Shown here: one piece after another, positions 1 through 9,475 of the stretch
How the letters are laid out: each line of letters opens with the position of its first letter
Numbering within the stretch: position 1 is the stretch's first letter
Origin: Kibdelosporangium banguiense
GTDB lineage: Bacteria; Actinomycetota; Actinomycetes; Mycobacteriales; Pseudonocardiaceae
Reading direction: 5' to 3'
Length of the DNA: 64,000 bases
Assembly (NCBI RefSeq): GCF_017876405.1
Contig: NZ_JAGINW010000001.1
Coordinates: 1,563,203 to 1,627,202 of the forward strand
The notes under the pieces: model-generated
What the model was told of the DNA's origin: nothing
Database searches by the model: none
The model's input: only the letters and a program-made list of their open reading frames with translations
Program-made: the position numbers and the translations under genes

Positions 1-317
1 CCCAGGACACCGCACGCTTCCGACCGCCGGCGCCCCCAGTGTTGATGCATTTCCCTGAAAAGCGACACCAGTTCGGGCCGGGTTCCGCTCGGGGGGCGCC
101 AACCCGGCACGCCCGACCTTCAAACTCGGCAACCGCGCTCACGTCCCGCCCGGGGGCGCCAATCGGGGCTCTCACTTTTAGCTCGCCACCCGGCTCCATT
201 ACGACCTGGGCCGCTGACCCGGGCTCGGGCCTTCGTCTTGGCAACCGGCGCGCTTTTCGCGCGGAGGCGCTGACCGGGCTCGCCAGGATGTCCAAGCCTT
301 AGCGAGACTGTGGAGGT
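1..317. repeat. Non-coding GGCGCC-rich region with degenerate repeats
   Basis: I see no convincing gene here; the open frames are arginine/proline-rich and look spurious. Short motifs recur with a 56-60 bp phase: GGGGCGCCAA at about 93 and 153, GCTGACCCGGGCTCG at 213 and a close copy at 269. A third motif, CGGCAACCG at 127 with a relative at 240, is about 112 bp apart, roughly two periods. This looks like a degenerate tandem array at the 3' side of the type VII substrate operon. No function can be assigned. Confidence 0.4.
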
Positions 318-344
318 GGCCGTTCCGGTTGGGTGGGAACGGCC
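318..344 (-). terminator. Hairpin downstream of the type VII substrate operon
   Basis: A 9-bp perfect stem (GGCCGTTCC at 318-326, GGAACGGCC at 336-344) lies 18 bp past the stop of the minus-strand WXG-like gene. There is no long U tract, as is common in high-GC actinobacteria. Probably a terminator for that operon. Confidence 0.5.
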
Positions 345-361
345 TCTTCTCCTGGAGTTTG

Positions 362-1156
362 TCAGTGGGTGTAGCGGATTGCTGGGCGGGGTTGTTGTTT
401 CTGGGTTGTTGTGCCTTTGGCTTGAGCGGCTAGTTGTTCGACTAGGGCCTTGACTGACTTGATGATCTGGACGACCTTGACGATGAGTTGGAGGACTTTT
501 TGCATTGATTGAAGCAGTTTGATGAGTTTGCCGAGCAGTTTCTGGGCTGTGGTGATCGCGGTCTGGACTATCTGGACGATGGCTGTGGCGATGCTGGCGC
601 CGAATGTCGCCCAGGAGGCGGCCAGGGCTTGGATGATCTGCATGATGATCTTCTGAACCGCTTGGGAGATCAGGTCCATGACCATTTTGCGGACTTCGGC
701 CACTAGTTGGCCTACGCCGGTTATGGCTGCGGAGAGGCCTGTGCTGGCGCGGGCGAAGGCTTCGAGGCTGTCGGCGTGGGTCGCGCTGGTCGAGCGGTAG
801 CCGTTGGCTGCTGCGCCTTGCCATTGGGTGGTTTGCGAGACCGATGTTTCTCGATATTGGGCCGCTGTGGCGGCCATCTGGGTTCCGGCGGCGGTCCAGG
901 TGGCGGCGGTGGTTTTGATGGATTCGGGGTTGCCCAGGAGGATGTCGAACGGTTCGCGTAGGAACGAGATGTGTTCGACGGCCCAGCTGAAGCCCGCGCT
1001 GCTGATCGCGCCTAACGGGTCTCCGGAGATTCCGATGACGTCCAGTGCTGTGCTGGCGATTCCGCCCGCCGCGGAGAGCCAGTCGCCTTGCTCGATCGCC
1101 GCGACTGTTCCCTTCACGTCGTGCAGCAGGGCTGTTCCCGATTTGTTCTCGGTCAC
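362..1156 (-). CDS. WXG100-superfamily protein with long amphipathic C-terminus
   Basis: 264 residues, GTG start. A W-Q-G turn at residues 112-114, flanked by helices typical of WXG100/ESX substrates, supports a type VII secretion substrate or substrate-like protein. The N-terminal 75 residues are a separate mixed region. After about residue 140 the protein is almost only helix, rich in I/L/V/Q/K with heptad-like spacing, and ends in a short basic Gln/Thr tail. No nuclease or other toxin domain is recognisable. The start overlaps the stop of the EspC-like gene by 4 bp, so the two are translationally coupled. Codon choice is less GC3-rich than in neighbouring genes. The family assignment is fairly good; the role of the C-terminus is unknown. 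Confidence 0.7.
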   Translation of the reverse strand: MTENKSGTALLHDVKGTVAAIEQGDWLSAAGGIASTALDVIGISGDPLGAISSAGFSWAVEHISFLREPFDILLGNPESIKTTAATWTAAGTQMAATAAQYRETSVSQTTQWQGAAANGYRSTSATHADSLEAFARASTGLSAAITGVGQLVAEVRKMVMDLISQAVQKIIMQIIQALAASWATFGASIATAIVQIVQTAITTAQKLLGKLIKLLQSMQKVLQLIVKVVQIIKSVKALVEQLAAQAKGTTTQKQQPRPAIRYTH

Positions 1157-1455
1157 GGGGTCTCCTTGGCGAACACGCTCGCGCGCCGGCGGTCGATGCT
1201 TTGGTAGGCGTTGGCTGTGGTGATCAGGCCGGAGTTGACGTCTGTCACGGTCTGCGCGGCTTTGCCGAGCGCTTCCTTGGCCTCCGTCGAGGCTTGCAGG
1301 ATGGCCATCGCCAGGAATTGGCCGAACAGGCCGAACGCGTCACCGCTCAACACCGCCTGCGCGGTGGCCGCGGCGTTGCGGGCGTCGTTGGCCATGTCGG
1401 CCACCGTGGTGGCGTGTTCGAGCAATTGGTCGATCTGGACGTCGAACGAATCCAT
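1153..1455 (-). CDS. EspC-like type VII secretion target, small helical protein
   Basis: 100 residues, Ala-rich and helical, beginning MDSFDVQIDQLLEHATTVAD. Size, composition and position between a YbaB-like gene and a WXG100 protein match the EspC/T7SS-target family of actinobacteria, which forms helical hairpins like WXG100 proteins. It ends in a 4-bp GTGA overlap with the next gene and starts 13 bp after the YbaB-like stop. No ESX core genes (EccC ATPase, mycosin) lie in this window, so the secretion machine would be encoded elsewhere. Confidence 0.7.
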   Translation of the reverse strand: MDSFDVQIDQLLEHATTVADMANDARNAAATAQAVLSGDAFGLFGQFLAMAILQASTEAKEALGKAAQTVTDVNSGLITTANAYQSIDRRRASVFAKETP

Positions 1456-1468
1456 TGCCTGCCCCTCG

Positions 1469-1909
1469 TTACTTGATCAGGTCCGGTGGGTTGTCGAAGT
1501 AGTCGTCGTCCGCGCGGGTGTCGCGCTTTGCCATGGGTTGCTCTTCTTGGACGTCGGCCACCGGCATCCGGCTCCGTACGAAATCAAGCGCTTCGCCCTC
1601 GCCGACGAACTCGCGCATGGTGTCGATCACCTTGCTGCTGACGTCCGCCTGTGCCTGCTGGGTGACCCGCATGATCAGACGGGCGAGCTGTTCCGGTTCG
1701 ATGTCGCGCACACCCGGGCGCAGCACCAGCTCGGTGGTGGCGCCGCTGGCGTTCACGCGCACGGTCACCTGGCCGTCGGGTGAGCTCGCCGACCCGCCTA
1801 TCTGCCGGAGCGCCTGGTCGGTCTGTTCGGCCTTGGCGGCGGCCTGTTTGAGGGTTTCGTCATACTGGGCGAGCCACTGTTGGGGGTTCAATGGTCCATC
1901 CTGGATCAT
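1469..1909 (-). CDS. YbaB/EbfC-family nucleoid-associated-like protein
   Basis: 146 residues if the ATG at 1909 is used (beginning MIQDGPLNPQQWLAQYDETL); the frame stays open further upstream but that part lacks family character. The centre (VTVRVNASGATTELVLRPGV) is the beta-strand region seen in YbaB-type proteins attached to actinobacterial ESX-like clusters, followed by a helical part and an acidic tail. Typical YbaB proteins dimerise and bind DNA; the ESX-linked branch has no settled role. It is the first gene of the three-gene operon and is divergent from the ABC ATPase gene, with about 125 bp between starts. Confidence 0.7.
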   Translation of the reverse strand: MIQDGPLNPQQWLAQYDETLKQAAAKAEQTDQALRQIGGSASSPDGQVTVRVNASGATTELVLRPGVRDIEPEQLARLIMRVTQQAQADVSSKVIDTMREFVGEGEALDFVRSRMPVADVQEEQPMAKRDTRADDDYFDNPPDLIK

Positions 1910-2033
1910 GGGGCCGAATGTAGCCCGCACCCTGGTTGTTCGCGGCAAAGTGACCGAGTCGAGACCTCCTCTGCGCATGCGGTTCAGACCAGCCTGGATA
2001 CTGCGTGGGGACATGTCCAGCGAGGAAGGATCG

Positions 2034-2948
2034 ATGGTGCCTCAGGCGGGACTGGAGATCGACCGCATCTCCAAGCGCTACGGCGATGTCGTCGCCCTGT
2101 CCGACATGACGTTCGAAGTCCGGCCAGGCGAACTGTTCGGGTTCGTCGGCAGCAACGGCGCGGGCAAGACCACCACGATGCGGATCGCATTAGGTGTGCT
2201 CGCCGCGGACTCCGGCACAGTGCGGTGGGCAGGCGAGCCGATCACGTTGAGCACTCGCCGCAGGTTCGGCTACATGCCCGAGGAACGCGGGCTGTACCCG
2301 AAAATGAAGGTGCTGGACCAGCTCGTCTACATGGCGCGGCTGCACGGCCTGGAGACCAATGCCGCGCACCGTGCCGCCGAGGACTGGATCGCGCGGCTCG
2401 GCCTGCGGGAACGCCGTTCCGACGAGGTGCAGAAACTCAGCCTGGGCAACCAGCAGCGCGTGCAACTGGCCGCGGCGCTGGTACACGACCCCGAGGTGCT
2501 GGTGCTCGACGAGCCGTTCTCCGGCCTGGACCCGGTCGCGGTGGACGTGATGAGCCAAGTCCTGAAAGAGAAAACCGCTTCCGGTATCCCGGTCCTGTTC
2601 TCCAGCCACCAGCTCGACCTCGTGCAGCGGTTGTGCGACCGGGTGGGCATCATCAACAAGGGCAAAATGGTCGCGTGCGACACGGTCGACGCGTTGCGCT
2701 CCGGCGCCACGGCCGAACTGGTCGTGCATGCGCCACAGGCACCATCAGGCTGGGCAGCGGGGATTCCCGGTGTCACGGCGGTGTCGCAGGCAGACGGCCG
2801 GACCGTGTTGCAGGTCGAGGATTTCGCCGACGACCAGGAGATCCTGAAGGCCGCGCTGGCCACCGGCCCGGTGCACGAGTTCAGCAGGCACCGGCCGTCG
2901 CTCGCGGAGCTGTTCCGTAACGTGGTGGCTGAGGAGGGCTCACAGTGA
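2034..2948 (+). CDS. ABC transporter ATP-binding protein (NatA/CcmA type)
   Basis: 304 residues from the ATG at 2034, chosen because GAGGAAGGA sits 4-12 bases upstream; an in-frame ATG at 2013 is an alternative. Walker A (GSNGAGKT) is at residues 40-47, the signature is the LSLGNQQ variant used by the NatA/drug-exporter branch, and Walker B is LVLDEPFSGLDP. A C-terminal accessory domain of about 80 residues follows. It couples ATP hydrolysis to the permease encoded by the next gene, whose ATG overlaps this stop by 4 bp. The substrate cannot be read from sequence; Na+/drug/antibiotic export is typical of the family. Confidence 0.9.
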   Translation: MVPQAGLEIDRISKRYGDVVALSDMTFEVRPGELFGFVGSNGAGKTTTMRIALGVLAADSGTVRWAGEPITLSTRRRFGYMPEERGLYPKMKVLDQLVYMARLHGLETNAAHRAAEDWIARLGLRERRSDEVQKLSLGNQQRVQLAAALVHDPEVLVLDEPFSGLDPVAVDVMSQVLKEKTASGIPVLFSSHQLDLVQRLCDRVGIINKGKMVACDTVDALRSGATAELVVHAPQAPSGWAAGIPGVTAVSQADGRTVLQVEDFADDQEILKAALATGPVHEFSRHRPSLAELFRNVVAEEGSQ

Positions 2949-4138
2949 ACGAGTTGAAGCCTGTCCAAGCTGTCCTGCTGGTGGCCGGCCGCGAGCTGAA
3001 CACCAAGCTGCGTACCAGGTCCTTCATCATCAGCACGGTCGTGTCGATCGTTGTGCTCGGTGTTTTCGTGCTGCTGCAGAGCTCCGCGTTCAACGACGGC
3101 GAGCGCAGCGAGGTCGGCCTGAGCGGTCAGGCCACCGCGCTCGGCCCGCAGATCGTGGACTCGGCCAAACAGCTCGGGTACACCGTGCGGATCCACGACA
3201 TCACCGAACCGGCCACCGGTGAGCAGCAGGTCCGCGACGGCGACCTCGACGCGCTGGTGACCGGCCCGGTCGGATCGCTGCAGGTCACGGTGAAGGACAA
3301 GCTGGCGACCGAGCTGCGCAACACGCTCAACGGCCTGATGCAGCAACAGATCCTGACCTCCGAGCTGGCCGCGGCGGATCTCGACCCCAAAGAGGTGCTG
3401 TCGACCGCGTCAGCCGCGCAGGTGAAGGTCACCGAGCTGGAGCCGACCGGCGACGATCAGGGCCAGCGCCTGGCGATCGGCCTCATCGTGGCGTTCCTGC
3501 TGTACATGGCCCTGATGATCTACGGCCAGATGGTCGCGCAGGGCGTGGTGGAGGAGAAGTCCAGCCGCGTGGTGGAGCTGTTGCTGGCCACGATGCGGCC
3601 GTGGCAGCTGCTGGCCGGCAAGGTGCTTGGGCTGGGGGTGGTCGGGCTGATCCAGTTCGCCGCGATCGCCCTGGTCGGTCTGATCGCCGGGTTGGCGACC
3701 GGCGCGATCACCATCTCCGGTGCGGCGATCGGCGGCGTGTTCGCCGGGGTGCTCTGGTACCTGCTGGGATTCTTCTTCTATGCCACCATTTTCGCGGCCC
3801 TCGGGTCGCTGGTGTCACGTCAGGAGGACGCGCAGAGCGTCATCACCCCGGTCACCATGGTGATCGTGATCGGCTTCATCTTCGGGATCAACCTGTTGCT
3901 CAGCGACGCCTCCAGCGGGCTGACGATATTCATGGCGGTGCTGCCGCCGTTCGCGCCGATCCTGATGCCAGGGCTGACCGCGCTGGGTCTCGCGCCGATC
4001 TGGTTGCAGGCCACGGCAATCCTGCTCACCCTCGGCGGGATCGCCCTGGTGGCGTGGATCGGCGGCAAGATCTACCAGAACGCCGTGCTGCGCACGGGAA
4101 GCCGCGTGCGGCTGCGGGAAGCCCTCAAGCTTGCTTGA
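2945..4138 (+). CDS. ABC-2 type permease, NatB-like
   Basis: 397 residues. The layout is one N-terminal membrane segment (about residues 26-42), a soluble extracellular domain of about 140 residues, then a cluster of five to six membrane segments starting near residue 180. This is the NatB/ABC2_membrane_3 layout. EKSSRVVELLLATMRPWQLL just inside the second half is the conserved cytosolic coupling region. It works with the ATPase upstream. The last 14 bp overlap the 3' end of the photolyase gene on the other strand, and no terminator separates the two. Confidence 0.88.
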   Translation: MNELKPVQAVLLVAGRELNTKLRTRSFIISTVVSIVVLGVFVLLQSSAFNDGERSEVGLSGQATALGPQIVDSAKQLGYTVRIHDITEPATGEQQVRDGDLDALVTGPVGSLQVTVKDKLATELRNTLNGLMQQQILTSELAAADLDPKEVLSTASAAQVKVTELEPTGDDQGQRLAIGLIVAFLLYMALMIYGQMVAQGVVEEKSSRVVELLLATMRPWQLLAGKVLGLGVVGLIQFAAIALVGLIAGLATGAITISGAAIGGVFAGVLWYLLGFFFYATIFAALGSLVSRQEDAQSVITPVTMVIVIGFIFGINLLLSDASSGLTIFMAVLPPFAPILMPGLTALGLAPIWLQATAILLTLGGIALVAWIGGKIYQNAVLRTGSRVRLREALKLA

Positions 4139-5429
4139 GGGCGTTGTAGCGAGCCAGGGCGACTTCACGCTCGTGGGCGTGCTCGACGATCGGGCTTGGA
4201 TAGCCCGGCACCGAGAGCTCCCACGGCTTGTGCACGCGTTTGCCTGGTACATCACGTAGTTCCGGCACGAACCGGCGCACGTAGTCGCCGTTCGGGTCGA
4301 ACTTCTCGCCCTGCGTGGTCGGGTTGAACACGCGGAAGTACGGCGCCGCGTCAGTGCCGCTGCCGGCGGCCCACTGCCAGTTGTGCTGGTTGGACGCCAG
4401 GTCGCCGTCGACGAGATGCCGCATGAAGTGCCGTGCGCCCCACCACCACGGCAGATGCAGGTCCTTGACCAGGAAACTGGCCACGATCATCCGGACCCGG
4501 TTGTGCATCCAGCCCGTCTCCAGCAGCTGCCGCATGCCCGCGTCCACGATCGGAAACCCGGTTTCGCCCCGGCACCACGCGTCGAACGCGTCCTGGTCGT
4601 GGTCCAGTTCGATCTTGTCGAACCGGCGGTCGAGGTTCTGCCGGGCACTGTCGGGGCGGTGCCACAACACATCCGCGTAGAACTCACGCCAGGCCAGCTC
4701 GTTGCGGTACGGGCCCGCCTCAAGATCAGCCAGCAGCGTGCGTGGGTGGATGCAGCCCCACCGCAGGTACGGCGACATCCAGCTGGTTGCGGGCTTGTCG
4801 GGCCGGTCGCGGCGTTCCGGGTAGTCAGCAAGGCGTTCGTCTCGGAAGAGTTCCCAGGCATCGTGTGCGGCCTGCTCCCCCGCCTTGGGCAGGTCCGGCG
4901 CCTTCGGGTCTGCGGGGATGCGGCTTGCCCGTGGCGGCTCGATCCAGTCCACTGTGGATGCGTTGGTATCGGCCGGTTTGCGCCAGCCGTGATCGGCCCA
5001 TGCCCGGGAGAACGGCGTGAAGACCTTGTACGGCGTGCCATCGGGTTTGGTGACGCGGCCTGGCGTCACCGCGTAGGGCGATCCCGAGCGGATGAAGTCG
5101 ATGTCACCCAGTGCTTTTTCGACGTTCTCGTCGCGTTCCCGGCCGTATGGAGCCGTATCCGCGGAGACGTGCACGCTGGTGGCGTCGATCTGCCTGGCGA
5201 CCCTGGGCACGAGCTCGACCGGATCGCCGGAGACGACCAGGAGCCTGCCGCCCAGCTGCTGGTCCAGATCACGCAGGCAACGGTAAAGAAAGGCCAGCCG
5301 GGCCGCGCCCGCAGGCTTGACCAAGCGCTTGTCCAAGACGAACAGGCCCAGGGCCTGCCGGTCCGCGGACAGCAACGCCGGATGGTCCCTGGTTCGCAGG
5401 TCACGGCGGAACCAGATGACTGAGGTCAT
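4125..5429 (-). CDS. phr: Deoxyribodipyrimidine photolyase
   Basis: 434 residues, a normal length for class I CPD photolyases. The N-terminal alpha/beta antenna-binding domain starts with [14 protein letters not shown]. The C-terminal FAD domain carries [20 protein letters not shown], the N-x-R-x-x-x-ASF-L-KDL segment, [31 protein letters not shown] and PYFRVFNP, which shape the FAD and pyrimidine-dimer pocket. It repairs UV-induced cyclobutane dimers with blue light. It lies downstream of the citrate synthase gene on the same strand with 112 bp between, which contains a strong palindrome, so it is probably transcribed separately. Confidence 0.95.
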   Translation of the reverse strand: MTSVIWFRRDLRTRDHPALLSADRQALGLFVLDKRLVKPAGAARLAFLYRCLRDLDQQLGGRLLVVSGDPVELVPRVARQIDATSVHVSADTAPYGRERDENVEKALGDIDFIRSGSPYAVTPGRVTKPDGTPYKVFTPFSRAWADHGWRKPADTNASTVDWIEPPRASRIPADPKAPDLPKAGEQAAHDAWELFRDERLADYPERRDRPDKPATSWMSPYLRWGCIHPRTLLADLEAGPYRNELAWREFYADVLWHRPDSARQNLDRRFDKIELDHDQDAFDAWCRGETGFPIVDAGMRQLLETGWMHNRVRMIVASFLVKDLHLPWWWGARHFMRHLVDGDLASNQHNWQWAAGSGTDAAPYFRVFNPTTQGEKFDPNGDYVRRFVPELRDVPGKRVHKPWELSVPGYPSPIVEHAHEREVALARYNALKQA

Positions 5430-5481
5430 CCGGAAACGCTACCGCGCCGATGACACCGACACCGGACAACCGGCGTGGCTG

Positions 5482-5536
5482 TGCCCCCAAAGTGGCGTTG
5501 GGAGCGTTGGATGCTCCGAAAGCCACTTTGGGGGCA
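5482..5536. repeat. TGCCCCCAAAG palindromic element, copy 1 (probable terminator)
   Basis: A 55-bp hyphenated palindrome: 15-bp perfect arms TGCCCCCAAAGTGGC (5482-5496) and its complement (5522-5536), with a nested GGAGC/GCTCC stem (5501-5505, 5513-5517). It begins 5 bp after the citrate synthase stop, so it probably terminates that transcript. A copy differing at two positions lies at 61174-61228, and a relative at 28183-28237. Confidence 0.8.
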
Positions 5537-5541
5537 AAACC

Positions 5542-6858
<1,317 letters not shown>

Positions 6859-7064
6859 GAACGTCCCTCTCCCGATCTTCTCGGGGCGGTGAATCTGGCG
6901 AATCAGCCATGTGCGTAGTCGGTGAAACTCCTCGCCGCACCGCAGCACCGCCCCATTGGGGTCCTGTCAACCTCCAACGCTAGTGCTCTCGGGGCGAATC
7001 GCACAGTGCGGCGTAAGTTAAGACACCCTGGTGGGACGCTTCTCACATCGATTCACAGAACGAT

Positions 7065-7994
7065 TCAGATGATCGGGCCCAGCTCAGCCGCAAAAGGTGG
7101 CTCCGCGCCCGCCCTGGACACGGTTATCGCCGCCGCCGCGCCCGCGAAACGCAATGCCTCACGCCACGCGTCCGCGTCGAGCTCACGCAGTTGTCCGACC
7201 GACTGGACGCCTTTTGTATACAACCAGGCGAGCAATGCGCCGTGGACCGTGTCGCCGGCGCCGATGGTGTCCACGACCTGCGCCTCGGTGGCCGGAACCT
7301 CGACAAGTTCACCCGATCCGGCAATAACAGCGATTCCGTTTGAGCCCCGGGTCAGCACGACCGCGGCAGGGCCTTGCTGCTGCCATTGCCGGGCCGCGTC
7401 GAGGCCGTCCTGCTGGGCGATCCACGCCGCGTCCTCCTCGGAGAGCTTCAGCAGACCTACGTCCGGCAGCCAGCTGGCGAACCGCGCACGATAGGCGTCC
7501 GGATCGGCGATCAGGACCGGGCGGACGTTCGGGTCCAGCACCGTGAGCACGTTCGCCCTGCGCATGACCTGCTCGTACGCGCTCGCGCCGGGCTCAAGGA
7601 CGAGCGAGAGCGTGCCCAGCGACAGCATTGTCATGTCCTCGGGCAGTTCTTCGGGCGCCTCGAACAGGCGATCCGCAGTGCCTTCGGCGTAGAAGGTGTA
7701 ACGCGCGCCACCATCAGGCCCGAGGTTCGTCACCGCCAGCGTGGTCGGCTCCGGGCCGCGCTGCAGATACGTCGTGTCCACGTTGGACACTTCGAGCCGG
7801 GCCACCAGGGCGTCGCCGAAGTCGTCCCGCGAGACCCGGGAAAGAAAACTCACCGGCACGCCGAGCCGCCCGGCCGTGACGGCGACGTTGTACGGGCCGC
7901 CGCCCAGCCTGGGCAGCAGCGCGCCCGGTTCGCCGTCCAGTGTGGATTTCGCGGGCACCAGGTCGACCAGGGCCTCACCGCCGACAACGATCAC
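7065..7994 (-). CDS. PfkB-family carbohydrate kinase (fructokinase-like)
   Basis: 309 residues from a GTG at 7994 giving VIVVGGEALVDLVP, a typical ribokinase/fructokinase N-terminus. The substrate-side GGGPYNVAV motif is near residue 35, and the C-terminal DTIGAGDTVHGALLAWL holds the anion hole and catalytic Asp of the family. It phosphorylates a sugar with ATP; fructose is the best guess from similarity to FrcK-type enzymes, but specificity is not proven. It is divergent from the acyl-CoA dehydrogenase gene with 78 bp between starts. Confidence 0.85.
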   Translation of the reverse strand: MIVVGGEALVDLVPAKSTLDGEPGALLPRLGGGPYNVAVTAGRLGVPVSFLSRVSRDDFGDALVARLEVSNVDTTYLQRGPEPTTLAVTNLGPDGGARYTFYAEGTADRLFEAPEELPEDMTMLSLGTLSLVLEPGASAYEQVMRRANVLTVLDPNVRPVLIADPDAYRARFASWLPDVGLLKLSEEDAAWIAQQDGLDAARQWQQQGPAAVVLTRGSNGIAVIAGSGELVEVPATEAQVVDTIGAGDTVHGALLAWLYTKGVQSVGQLRELDADAWREALRFAGAAAAITVSRAGAEPPFAAELGPII

Positions 7995-8072
7995 GCGAAA
8001 CAACCTACCGGCCAGGCGGCGAATAGTAACCTGAGCTGTCCATACGCACTGCATGCATACGGAGACCCCGCG

Positions 8073-9218
8073 ATGCCTGTTGAACGTCTACTCCCGGACA
8101 CCGAGGCTGAAGACCTCATCGCCCTGGCCCGGGACATAGCGACCAACGAACTGAAGCCACTGGCCGCCGAGTACGAGGAGAAGGAACGCTTTCCCCGGGA
8201 TCAGTTCCGGCTGCTGGGCCGGTCCGGCCTGCTCGGGCTGCCCTACCCGGAACGATGGGGCGGCGGAGGCGTCTCCTACGAGGTGTACCTGCAGGTCCTC
8301 GAAGAGATATCGGCCGCCTGGCTGACCATCGGCGTCGGGCTCTCCGTACACACAATGTCCTGTTACGCGCTGGCCACGTTCGGCGACGACGCGCAACGCA
8401 ACGAGTGGCTCCCCGACATGCTCGGCGGCGACCTCCTCGGGGCCTACGCCCTCTCCGAGACCAACGCAGGCTCAGACGCGGCAGCGCTGGCCACCCGCGC
8501 CGTCCCCGACGGCTCCGACTACGTGATCAACGGCACCAAAGCCTGGATCACCCACGGTGGCGAAGCGGACTTCTACACGACAATGGTCCGAACCTCCCCG
8601 GACGGCGGCCGCGGCATCAGCTGCTTACTGGTGCCAGGCGCCACCCAGGGCCTCTCAGCCTCATCGCCCGAACGAAAAATGGGCATGACCGGCTCGACAA
8701 CCGCCCAGATGATCTTCGACCGGGCCCGAGTCCCGGCCACCCGCCTGATCGGAGGCGAAGGAGCAGGCCTGAAAATCGCCCTGACCTCGCTGGACTCAGG
8801 CCGTCTGGGCATCGCCGCCTGCTCAGTCGGCCTGGCCCAGGCGGCGCTCGACGAATCGGTGCGCTACGCCAAACAACGCACCCAGTTCGGCCGCGCCATC
8901 ATCGAATTCCAAGGCATGGAGTTCCTGCTCGCCGACATGGCCGCCGCAGTCGAATCAGCGCGCGCAACTTACCTGGAAGCAGCCCGGCGCAGGGACCGAG
9001 GCCTCCCCTTCAAACGCCAGGCCTCCATCGCCAAACTCGTCGCCACCGACGCAGCGATGAAGGTGACGACAGACGCCGTCCAAGTCCTGGGCGGCGCAGG
9101 CTACACAAAGGACTTCCCCGTCGAACGCTACATGCGCGAAGCCAAGGTCCCGCAAATCTTCGAAGGCACCAACCAAATCCAGCGAATGGTCATCGCCCGC
9201 GAACTCCGCAACACCTAA
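8073..9218 (+). CDS. Acyl-CoA dehydrogenase
   Basis: 381 residues from the ATG at 8073 with GGAGA 8 bases upstream; length is normal for the family. It oxidises acyl-CoA to 2-enoyl-CoA with FAD. Visible: YALSETNAGSDAA (FAD/substrate loop), KAWITHGGEADFY, RTQFGRAIIEFQGMEFLLAD and the C-terminal QVLGGAGYTKDFPVERYMRE with YEGTNQIQ-like FEGTNQIQRMVIAREL. The catalytic base is expected at FEGTNQ, where the Glu is retained. Chain-length specificity is unknown. A DnaA-box-bearing element follows the stop. Confidence 0.93.
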   Translation: MPVERLLPDTEAEDLIALARDIATNELKPLAAEYEEKERFPRDQFRLLGRSGLLGLPYPERWGGGGVSYEVYLQVLEEISAAWLTIGVGLSVHTMSCYALATFGDDAQRNEWLPDMLGGDLLGAYALSETNAGSDAAALATRAVPDGSDYVINGTKAWITHGGEADFYTTMVRTSPDGGRGISCLLVPGATQGLSASSPERKMGMTGSTTAQMIFDRARVPATRLIGGEGAGLKIALTSLDSGRLGIAACSVGLAQAALDESVRYAKQRTQFGRAIIEFQGMEFLLADMAAAVESARATYLEAARRRDRGLPFKRQASIAKLVATDAAMKVTTDAVQVLGGAGYTKDFPVERYMREAKVPQIFEGTNQIQRMVIARELRNT

Positions 9219-9253
9219 AACCCTTACATCCCAACAACTCCCTCGCCACCCCC

Positions 9254-9440
9254 GCACAAGAGACAGCCCCCGCCCATCCCGGGGGGCGGCCCCGTTGCCA
9301 GTCTATCGGTGGGGTGGGGGAAACAGGGCCGAACTGGAGCGGCTGTGGACAACCGGGGTGGTTGTGGACAAGTGCTGTCAGTGGATCTTCGTGGTGCGGG
9401 AAGTGCCGGTGGCCCCCGGTAGGCTGGATTCCGGGGGCCA
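9254..9440 (-). repeat. Intergenic DnaA-box element, copy 1
   Basis: This fills the convergent gap between the acyl-CoA dehydrogenase and amidohydrolase genes. Read on the minus strand it contains, in order, CCCCCGGAATCCAGCCTA, GAAGATCCAC, two TTGTCCACA sites (9363-9371 and 9344-9352, 19 bp apart), CCGATAGACTGG and a GC-rich hairpin near 9262-9290. The same order occurs in the element at 17394-17722, and the first half also at 15788-15974. TTGTCCACA is the actinobacterial DnaA-box consensus. No right-hand terminal repeat is seen before the dehydrogenase stop. Confidence 0.65.
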
Positions 9441-9475
9441 CGGGCCAAGCTCTCCCGTCGAGGTGCGGGCCTGGG

